Assembly: GCA_964459305.1 (NCBI GenBank)
Contig: CAYWNA010000247.1
Span: forward strand, 1 to 20,073
Length of the DNA stretch: 20,073 nt
Reading direction: 5' to 3'
Source of the DNA: CAYWNA01 sp964459305
Lineage (GTDB): Bacteria; Planctomycetota; Planctomycetia; Pirellulales; Pirellulaceae
Each line of letters opens with the position of its first letter. Position 1 is the stretch's first letter. Below, piece by piece: positions 7,242-13,138 of this stretch. The position numbers and the translations under genes are program-made. Under the pieces are notes generated by a model that saw nothing but the letters and a program-made list of their open reading frames with translations, was not told the DNA's origin and searched no databases.

Positions 7242-9449
7242 CTAGTTTGCCTCACCGTACGATGCCAGACAGGTCAATGGAATCGGTTTGGACAGAGGGT
7301 TTTCCACCCGCCTCCAGCCCACACGAATTCCCCGGTTTCTTGTGTTGTCGCACTGTTCGACCAGCTCAAAGTAGTAGGCTTTGTTGGCTTCGAGCGACAT
7401 CGACGGCGACACCGCCTGGCTGGTTGGCTCGCTCAAGATGAGCCGAGTCAGGGAATCTTCGTCGGACCCGAACCGCTGCAGGTACAACATTGCACTGCCG
7501 CTGCTGTGGAGCGTGAAGACATACTCTCCATCCTCAGAGGGATATACGAAACCCCGGATGCGATTCAGCAGGTAGTTGCTGCTGCCGCGCGGCAGATGGC
7601 GTAGGCCCCAAGTCTTTACAGTGAACGTATCATCCGCTGACTGGACGGTAATCCGCTCGATTTGATTGCGGTCCAACGCCGGCGGGACATCGTACCATGT
7701 CTCACAGACCAATCTGCCGTTGGGCTCATCGGGAGCGGACAACAGCGGCTGGTAACTGCCTTCGCAGATCGCCTTTACGTCCGTGTTGCCCAGTCGGTAG
7801 TCGAAGATGCGAAGATCGTCCAGCGCGCCCACTATGTTGGAGACAACTACCTGAGTCATCTCCGCCGGCATCCGCTTCGAATACTGTTGATACCCCTGAC
7901 GCTCGCCATTCACATAATAATGCACCTGACGGGCCGGCGCGGAATAGACGATGGCCAAATGAACCCAGTCGTTCAAATGCTCCGCCAGATCGATGCCGCT
8001 GAAACCGTTCGTCTGTGCATCCGTGTTCTGGCCGGCAAGTGGTTCGGATTGCTGGACCCGGAGTCTCGGACGCCCCGCCTGAAGGTACACAGCCAGACCG
8101 CCGCCATTCAGAAATGCACCTGTCGCGGTGGGGATGCTGTCCAATCGGACCCAGAACGCGGTAGAAAACTCACTGGAATCGGCGAACAGCCGATCGTGGA
8201 CTTCAAAACGCTGGTTGCCGTCCAGCCGTAACGCACGTCCAAGCCGCCCTTCCACGAAAGTCGGCCCATCGACGAACGTTCCGTGATTGTCGTTGCCGGA
8301 ATCGTCTTCGGCGTCGTCATCCAAGGCCCAATGGCCAACCATGCGGCCAAATCCACTGGTGAACCCAGTCACCACCGATGAGTCGAAACTGGAGGGAAAG
8401 CCGGAAAGTCCCGAGCCCGGCATCAGGGTGTCCGAGCCTGGCATCAGGGTGTCCGAGCCTGGCGTCAAGGTGTCCGAGCCCGGCGATTGGACGTCGATGG
8501 GTTTCCATTGCGGGGCGAAACGACGGCTCTCCCCGTCTACCAGTGTGACCGTCTCCGAAATCTCCTCGAAACCCTCTCGCCTGAGGACGATTCGGTGTGT
8601 GCCGGCGGAGAGAACGAGTTCTTTCTCCGGCGGCAGACTCTGCGGCACGCCGTCCAAGAGAAAAGCAGTTAACGCGTTCGCCTCCTGCCTGCGCAATCCC
8701 AGGATCAGCACGGGCGGCACTTCTGTGGTTCTCGCGTCTGGTGCTTGGGGTCTGGGCTTCGGTTCTGGCTCTTCGTTGCCACCGAAGAAAATCATGACGA
8801 TCAAAAAACTGACGACCGACAACACCAGCAACCCCGCCAAGACGGCGAGTCGAGAGTGCGAGCGTTTGCCTGCTACCTGCCCCTGGTCCGTCGCATCCTC
8901 CGTTTCATTTGGATCGGCGGCACGATCCTTCTGCTCGTCCTCTGTCCGGATGACAATGCTTGCTGGCTTGCTGACCGCAGGCCTCTCAGCAGATGCCTCC
9001 AACACGGGAAATGCAATCTTCGGAGCAATTGGTGGTGCCGTCGCCCCGGGCGGTGGTGGCGCTGCCGCTGGAGGCTTGGCGGGCGGCGGTCCGGAAGACT
9101 TGGGGGATTTCGGCGGCGGCTTCTTGGCAGGCGGTTTCCTAGGTCCCTCCTGGAGCAGTCCGTCGGCCTTCAACTTCTCGCGCAACTGCTCGTCGTACGC
9201 GGACTTTTTTTCTTTGTTCAACAGGCCGATCCGCGCCCGGGAGATTTCATTCAACAGTTCTTGCGAATGAGCGGCCTCGTCGCCAGTGGCTAGGTCCTTC
9301 AGATACGACATAACCCGGTTGGCCGCCGCGTCGATCACGTCGCGATCCTCTTCGAACAGCTCAATCCCCAGCAAGCGATAATGATGGGGGGGCTGATCCT
9401 TGGGGGGTATCCCAAGCCACTTGTAGTACGGGTCAAACGTTTCTGCCAT
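7242..9449 (-). CDS. Membrane protein with J-like, PEGA-like, LamG and PA14 domains
   Basis: A 735-residue single-pass membrane protein. Residues ~1-95 (YYKWLGIPPKDQPPHHYRLL, then GIELF and later LLNKEKKSAYDEQLREKL) form a DnaJ-like cytoplasmic domain that I know from many planctomycete signalling and surface proteins; no HPD motif is visible. Residues ~104-143 are a Pro/Ala/Lys-rich linker. One membrane helix lies at 201-223 (LAVLAGLLVLSVVSFLIVMI). Outside follow a PEGA-like beta domain (~245-318), a seven-residue repeat (322-348), a LamG/concanavalin-like lectin domain (~370-555: GHWALDDDAEDDSGNDNHG, GRLGRALRLDG, WVHLAIVYS) and a PA14-like domain (~580-730: GFVYPSEDGEYVFTLHSSG). LamG and PA14 commonly bind glycans, so surface carbohydrate binding is likely but inferred. 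No good ribosome-binding site precedes the ATG at 9449. Confidence 0.88.
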   Translation of the reverse strand: MAETFDPYYKWLGIPPKDQPPHHYRLLGIELFEEDRDVIDAAANRVMSYLKDLATGDEAAHSQELLNEISRARIGLLNKEKKSAYDEQLREKLKADGLLQEGPRKPPAKKPPPKSPKSSGPPPAKPPAAAPPPPGATAPPIAPKIAFPVLEASAERPAVSKPASIVIRTEDEQKDRAADPNETEDATDQGQVAGKRSHSRLAVLAGLLVLSVVSFLIVMIFFGGNEEPEPKPRPQAPDARTTEVPPVLILGLRRQEANALTAFLLDGVPQSLPPEKELVLSAGTHRIVLRREGFEEISETVTLVDGESRRFAPQWKPIDVQSPGSDTLTPGSDTLMPGSDTLMPGSGLSGFPSSFDSSVVTGFTSGFGRMVGHWALDDDAEDDSGNDNHGTFVDGPTFVEGRLGRALRLDGNQRFEVHDRLFADSSEFSTAFWVRLDSIPTATGAFLNGGGLAVYLQAGRPRLRVQQSEPLAGQNTDAQTNGFSGIDLAEHLNDWVHLAIVYSAPARQVHYYVNGERQGYQQYSKRMPAEMTQVVVSNIVGALDDLRIFDYRLGNTDVKAICEGSYQPLLSAPDEPNGRLVCETWYDVPPALDRNQIERITVQSADDTFTVKTWGLRHLPRGSSNYLLNRIRGFVYPSEDGEYVFTLHSSGSAMLYLQRFGSDEDSLTRLILSEPTSQAVSPSMSLEANKAYYFELVEQCDNTRNRGIRVGWRRVENPLSKPIPLTCLASYGEAN
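8411..8494. repeat. Four 21-bp tandem repeats inside the LamG/PA14 gene
   Basis: Units start at 8411, 8432, 8453 and 8474 with the pattern CCGAGCCTGGCATCAGGGTG plus T. The second unit differs from the first at one base, the third at two more, and the fourth diverges in its last third. In the protein they make PGSDTLTPGSDTLMPGSDTL and onwards, a seven-residue spacer between the PEGA-like and LamG domains. The unit length is a multiple of three, so copy changes would keep the frame. Confidence 0.9.
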
Positions 9450-9892
9450 CGCTAATTCGTGCGGCCGCGCTAAGTCGACTCCGCCCCAAACAGGGCAGCT
9501 TTAGTGGATGTGTCGCAAGACTCCCACAGAATAATACCCACCAATGGCCTTTCCCCGTTTCTTGGGGTGGCCTCGTTGGCCAGCGTCACTTTGACATCCA
9601 CACCAGCCCGAAGCGCAAGCGAGGGAGAACGTTACGACGAATCCCTCGCTTGCGTATCGGGCCAGTGCCTTCGAGCGTCTCGGGTGGTAGTGCCGCTGTC
9701 CAACTAGCAGATGCTACAAGTATTCTGTGTGTTGTCGACGGAAATCGCAACCGGTGTCGACTCGTAGCGTTCGGCCCGAATCTGTGGCGGTCGACAAAGT
9801 AGGCCCATATTTCTGAAGTGCTTAATACGGAATCATACGTTGTCCACCTTCGATTTCCGCTGCGATTTCATGCACCGCAGTCGAATGCGTAT
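9450..9892. other. Spacer upstream of the LamG/PA14 gene
   Basis: Apart from the hairpin repeat at 9605-9662, no intact gene is visible. On the minus strand TATTAT near 9535 could serve as a -10 box for the LamG/PA14 gene, but no matching -35 box lies at the right distance. The last part (about 9803-9892) is open in the frame of the selB-like remnant yet does not itself resemble SelB. Confidence 0.4.
9605..9662. repeat. Compact hairpin repeat, AGCCCGAAGCGCAAGCGAGG family
   Basis: The left arm at 9605-9626 (AGCCCGAAGCGCAAGCGAGG, then GA) pairs with 9642-9662 (TCCCTCGCTTGCGTATCGGG, then C) with two central mismatches and a 15-base loop. This arm sequence is familiar to me as a dispersed intergenic repeat in planctomycete genomes. 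It differs from the other three inverted repeats in the window. Confidence 0.75.
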
Positions 9893-9994
9893 GCGAATCG
9901 CGAGTTTGCGGTGCCGTTGCTCGATCATTTCGATCGAGTCGGACTGCTCCGCCGGGATGGCAACACGCGCTACTTGAAGAGCCGGCATGCGTAG
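9893..9994 (+). pseudogene. selB: Remnant resembling the SelB C-terminal winged-helix end
   Basis: The plus-strand frame ending in the TAG at 9992-9994 translates to ANREFAVPLLDHFDRVGL, then LRRDGNTRYLKSRHA. This matches the last winged-helix domain of the selenocysteine-specific elongation factor SelB, where the pattern is R-K-x-A-x-x-L-L-E-Y-F-D-R-x-G-x-T-R-R-x-G-(N/D)-x-x-x-L (E. coli SelB ends in a similar EYFDRIGFTRRRGNDHLLRD). In SelB this domain binds the SECIS RNA. The frame is closed by a stop at 9800-9802 and the residues before ANREF do not look like SelB; another frame just upstream reads FRCDFM, like the usual F-R-D-x-x segment, which would fit a frameshift. No GTPase part is in the window. 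A chance resemblance is possible but the match runs over about 28 positions. Confidence 0.5.
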
Positions 9995-10001
9995 GAGGTG
10001 G

Positions 10002-10766
10002 TCAGAACTGCGGGCCGCTCGTGCTAAACGAATGAGGCGAAGCCCGATACTGACCCCTGGCTGGGGGCTCTGATGGAGAGACTGGCGGCAGTGGCATCAA
10101 GTCCTGGTGTGTTATAGGTTGAGCCGGTGGAGGATGTGGCTGCGACCGAGGCATGTTTTCCGCTTGCTCTCTTGCAGCCAAAGCTCTCGACAGCGGGCTC
10201 CGGCCGCGAGGTCCGGTGCCATCGGAATCGTGCTGAGCCAGACGCATCGCCGCACCGAAACTCCCGGACTCGCGCCAGCCCACGTACCATTCCAGAAATC
10301 TTCCACGGTTGCTGATCATCGGCAGGTAGATGAGCGGGCCGGCCCGAGTCACCGATGCGTTAAACGGTCCCTTGTCATTCCAAATGGACCGTGCGTTGAG
10401 ACCGATGCGATGAGTGTGGCGATCGGACACCCCGACTACATAGTGCGTGAAGTTGTGAAATGGGTTTCGTCGCATCCAGGACCGCTTGCGTTCATCCAAG
10501 GGTGCGTCGGGTTTCCACCACCACGGCAGCGGATCATCCGAATTCTCGATCCACCACTTGGGGTTCAGTTTTGGAATGCCGGCGACGCGGCTGCCGTCGA
10601 GGTCGGGTGTTCTGGGGATGGTATAGAAATGATGCCGCGAGCCGGATTGACGATGTCGCGCAATTCTCGTCTCGCCGGGTACGATAGCGCAAGCCACAAA
10701 CATTGGTAGCAGGGATATCGCGAAGACCGTGAATAGTCGATTGTAGATTCTACGAGTCGCGCTCAT
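10002..10766 (-). CDS. Unrecognised exported Trp-rich protein
   Basis: A 254-residue protein that I do not recognise. The ATG at 10766 is preferred because it leads into a basic N-terminus and a hydrophobic segment (YNRLFTVFAISLLPMFVACA); the frame continues upstream to 10868 without a signal. FVAC at residues 23-26 could be a weak lipobox, so a lipoprotein is possible. Residues ~68-125 are notable: NPKWWIENSDDPLPWWWKPD, then a basic WMRRNPFHNFTHYVVGVSDR segment. The region to ~165 is globular, with RAGPLIYLPM and RFLEWYVGWRESG. The last ~80 residues are Pro/Ser/Gln-rich and probably disordered. It starts after, and does not overlap, the selB-like remnant on the other strand. No clear ribosome-binding site. 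Role unknown. Confidence 0.7.
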   Translation of the reverse strand: MSATRRIYNRLFTVFAISLLPMFVACAIVPGETRIARHRQSGSRHHFYTIPRTPDLDGSRVAGIPKLNPKWWIENSDDPLPWWWKPDAPLDERKRSWMRRNPFHNFTHYVVGVSDRHTHRIGLNARSIWNDKGPFNASVTRAGPLIYLPMISNRGRFLEWYVGWRESGSFGAAMRLAQHDSDGTGPRGRSPLSRALAAREQAENMPRSQPHPPPAQPITHQDLMPLPPVSPSEPPARGQYRASPHSFSTSGPQF

Positions 10767-10981
10767 CTCTGATACCAGACTTCGACGGGGTGCGTGTGCC
10801 AACGCAAAACGACACCAACGGGGCATGCCGTTGGACGACGGTCTACCGCGAGAACAGCCGGATTGCACAGACTACCACACATCAATCGTCGGCATCAGAG
10901 ATAGGGAAGGTAGCGTAAAAAGCCCGGTCGAAGCAAAAATAGGTCACCAGAGCCCGTTTGCCCACAGACGTTGCCCACCCA

Positions 10982-11647
10982 TCATTTGTCAAGCGGTTTG
11001 ATGCGGATATTCCGGAACTCGACGCCGGCACCGTGGCCCAGGAAACCGATGTGACCACTTTCGCGGTGCAGCCCCGGGTGAGCGTGACCGTCGATCGGTT
11101 CCACCTTCGCGAGATCTGCATCGACAATCACCATTCCGTTGACCGTGATCGTGATGTGACTGCCTTCGGCCTTGATCTCTTCCGCGTTCCACTCCCCCAT
11201 CGGTTTCAAGCAGCCTCGTTTCGCGGGCACAACGCCGTAAATTGAGCCGTGGTACTGCCAGTCTTTCAGTTTGGCGTACTTTGGCGCGGAATTGTCGATG
11301 ACCTGAATCTCCATCGCCGCGTAGGCTGGATTGCCTTTGAGCGGCGAACGGACTCCGATCCCGTTGTTCCCTCCGGACGGCAACTTGAACTCGAAGCGGA
11401 AGACAAAGTCCGAGTATTCCTTCTCGGTGAACAGATTGCCTCCGCCATGTTCCTTGATCAGCAATCTGCCATCCTCAGCGGTGTAACCATTGACCGCACC
11501 GACCCAACCGTCCAGCGTCTTCCCATTGAACAACGCCACAAATCCCTCGGCCTTTTCCTTGGGGCAGATTCCCGACGCGTCCTGCTCGGCGGCAGCAGCA
11601 GAAGCTAGAAGAAACAACGTCGCCGTGATCCAACTGACAATTCTCAT
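10982..11647 (-). CDS. Secreted DUF1080 / 3-keto-disaccharide hydrolase domain protein
   Basis: A 221-residue exported protein of the DUF1080 family (Pfam 3-keto-disaccharide hydrolase), a concanavalin-like beta-sandwich. Members of the family are linked to processing 3-keto-glycosides; activity of this one is inferred. The ATG at 11647 starts the signal peptide MRIVSWITATLFLLASAAAA and follows GAGGAG about nine bases upstream; the frame open to 11716 adds a non-signal leader. Family features are GFVALFNGKTLDGW (35-48), YTAEDGRLLI, the strand FVFRFEFKLPSGGNNGIGVR (81-100), AAMEIQVIDN, QYHGSIYGVVPAK, ITITVNGMVIVDADL and the final SGHIGFLGHGAGVEFRNIRI. It is full length for a single-domain member. 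Planctomycetes often have dozens of these next to sugar catabolic genes. Confidence 0.93.
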   Translation of the reverse strand: MRIVSWITATLFLLASAAAAEQDASGICPKEKAEGFVALFNGKTLDGWVGAVNGYTAEDGRLLIKEHGGGNLFTEKEYSDFVFRFEFKLPSGGNNGIGVRSPLKGNPAYAAMEIQVIDNSAPKYAKLKDWQYHGSIYGVVPAKRGCLKPMGEWNAEEIKAEGSHITITVNGMVIVDADLAKVEPIDGHAHPGLHRESGHIGFLGHGAGVEFRNIRIKPLDK

Positions 11648-11929
11648 CGCTTGGCTCCTCGAAGATGCATTGTGAAAACTCGCCTTTCTTCTAACAGGCT
11701 GGCGTACGACCTTCAATACCCAACTGGGGTTTGCGACAGAATTCGCGTGTCCGCGACGGGCTTGACCCAGCGTTCCTGGGTCGGGCTCGCTGACGACGGC
11801 GAAGTGAAAGGGGGCGCCGCCGTTGGTGGTACGGAAACGAACGACTTCGTTCGTCGGATGGCTCCAGGTACCGAGAACAGTTGCCCTTGGTGCCGAAATC
11901 GACGATGGTGAGGGGAGATTCCCGAAAGA
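11648..11929. other. Spacer with two short hairpins downstream of the DUF6690-like gene
   Basis: Two perfect short palindromes lie here: 11764-11782 (GACCCAGCGTTCCTGGGTC, 7-bp stem, 5-base loop) and 11837-11854 (ACGAACGACTTCGTTCGT, 7-bp stem, 4-base loop). Reading the minus strand they follow the stop of the DUF6690-like gene by about 75 and 150 bases. Neither has a T-run, so a terminator role is only possible. Confidence 0.45.
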
Positions 11930-12688
11930 TCACCATCTTTGCGAATGGCGATCGCGTTCCAGGAGTTGGGCGAACTGGGGGCTCAAGCCGTAGTAAACAC
12001 TAGGCCGATTCAACTCCAGCATCACGTGCAACTGCGAATTCGGAGAATCGGCGCTGATGATAGGAGCGCGGGTGATTCGCAAGATACTCGTGGGCCTGCC
12101 ATTCCAACGAGCGACATACATGCCAGCGTCCAGCGTCGCTTCCCGACGTACACCGTAGTGCCGCGAAGCGAGATCAACAAGTCTGCGGTCGTCACCGATG
12201 TAGCCGTCGAAAGTCAGCCGCTGTATGCGATGATTCTGGTCGAAATAGTATGTAAGCGAGCCCGCCAGATCATCGACTTTGGTTCCGGTCACCAACGGCA
12301 CGCGCAAACCCTCCATGCCCGATTCGGCCAGCGTCGTGGTGACGCGAGGCCAGCGACTGGTTACCCAGCCCGGTGAAACGTCGAATCGAATCACGTCGTT
12401 CAGATCAGACACCGGCGGACCTGCGAGCGTTTCGTGCAGATCCGTGCGAGGACTTTCAGCGTACCGGCCAATCGTGAATTCGGACTTGTATTCGGGTGCG
12501 GGCTCGACGGCGTCGAGGTTTCCGATCGGCGCGACCGTGGCGCCTGGTCGCTCGGCCGACTCGCCGTCGGGCCACAAGCCTTGTAGCTTTTCCTTTGCCG
12601 CGTTCGACCAATCGTCTTCCATCACCGCGTAAGGTGCGCCAGCGGCCGTCGCCAGAATGACGGGAAATAGTAGTTTGCGCCTCAACAT
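11930..12688 (-). CDS. DUF6690-like anchored protein
   Basis: A 252-residue protein that I assign to the planctomycete family DUF6690 from memory of its pattern. The ATG at 12688 begins MLRRKLLFPVILATAAGAPY, a membrane anchor or uncleaved signal; an ATG five codons upstream (12703) is an alternative, and the frame to 13042 is rejected because it runs through the divergent promoter region. No ribosome-binding site stands out. A low-complexity stretch follows to residue ~95, then the conserved core: DVIRFDVSPGWVTSRWPRVT, MEGLRVPLVTG with DDLAGSLTYYFD, then HRIQRLTFDGYIGDDRRLVD and the Y-G-V-R-R segment. Function is unknown. It is divergent to the secreted hydrolase-like pair on the plus strand. 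Confidence 0.75.
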   Translation of the reverse strand: MLRRKLLFPVILATAAGAPYAVMEDDWSNAAKEKLQGLWPDGESAERPGATVAPIGNLDAVEPAPEYKSEFTIGRYAESPRTDLHETLAGPPVSDLNDVIRFDVSPGWVTSRWPRVTTTLAESGMEGLRVPLVTGTKVDDLAGSLTYYFDQNHRIQRLTFDGYIGDDRRLVDLASRHYGVRREATLDAGMYVARWNGRPTSILRITRAPIISADSPNSQLHVMLELNRPSVYYGLSPQFAQLLERDRHSQRW

Positions 12689-13035
12689 ATCATTATCGCC
12701 CATGCTGCCATGAATACGGGACTCGCTCCAAGCCGCGAGATTGGTCCCTTCCCATTGTTGATGGTGAAGGCTCCCCACCATGCGCGACGATTGGGACTCA
12801 GGGACCGTCGGTCTCATCGGCTGGGAGAATAGGCGATCTTGCTGTTTTGGCGGACAGCCACGACGACCGGAAAAACGCACCTTGCCGTCACATTTCGTCC
12901 GAACCAGGGGCCGCCTATAACGATTATCCGGAAGGCTGTTGGGATCGGATGTTTCTGCAGGATATTCGCAGCGCGACGGGCGTGGAGTTGAGGCAGCGGG
13001 AGTCTTGAGATGGAGCGCACTTACCCACAAGTCCC

Positions 13036-13063
13036 TTGTCAAATTCGAAATGGCTGGTTTAAT
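13036..13063 (+). promoter_or_regulatory. Candidate sigma-70-type promoter for the secreted protein pair
   Basis: TTGTCA at 13036-13041 (five of six bases of TTGACA), a 16-base spacer, then TTTAAT at 13058-13063 (five of six bases of TATAAT). The start of transcription would be near 13070, about 70 bases before the GTG at 13139. Planctomycete promoters are poorly known, so this is a sequence match only. Confidence 0.35.
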
Positions 13064-13123
13064 CGGGAGGACGCGGTACGGCGATTGGTGTCACTTCGTT
13101 GTTTTCGACCAGGAGCGGTACGC

Positions 13124-13130
13124 GGGGGGA
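13124..13130 (+). promoter_or_regulatory. Purine-rich ribosome-binding site supporting a GTG start
   Basis: GGGGGGA ends eight bases before the GTG at 13139. The GTG is directly followed by a typical signal peptide, while the in-frame ATG at 13010 would place 43 unrelated residues before it and overlap the candidate promoter. Confidence 0.5.
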
Positions 13131-13138
13131 AACACAAC

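Larger units (their letters stand above)
12689..13138. other. 450-base divergent intergenic region
   Basis: It separates the DUF6690-like gene (minus) from the 932-aa gene (plus) and must hold both promoters. A candidate plus-strand promoter is at 13036-13063. A small palindrome, ATGGTG-AAGGCTCC-CCACCAT, is at about 12769-12789. No convincing small gene was seen. Confidence 0.5.

Noticed and set aside
7070..7441. Plus-strand open frame of 123 codons
   Set aside because: Half of it is antisense to the PA14 end of the LamG/PA14 gene and the other half has no motif, ribosome-binding site or homolog that I know.
8411..8494. CRISPR array
   Set aside because: The 21-bp units are contiguous without spacers and stay in the frame of a gene; no cas gene is present in the window.
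12689..13042. N-terminal extension of the DUF6690-like protein
   Set aside because: The extension is basic and low in structure, covers the divergent promoter region, and precedes a good membrane anchor that begins at the internal ATG.
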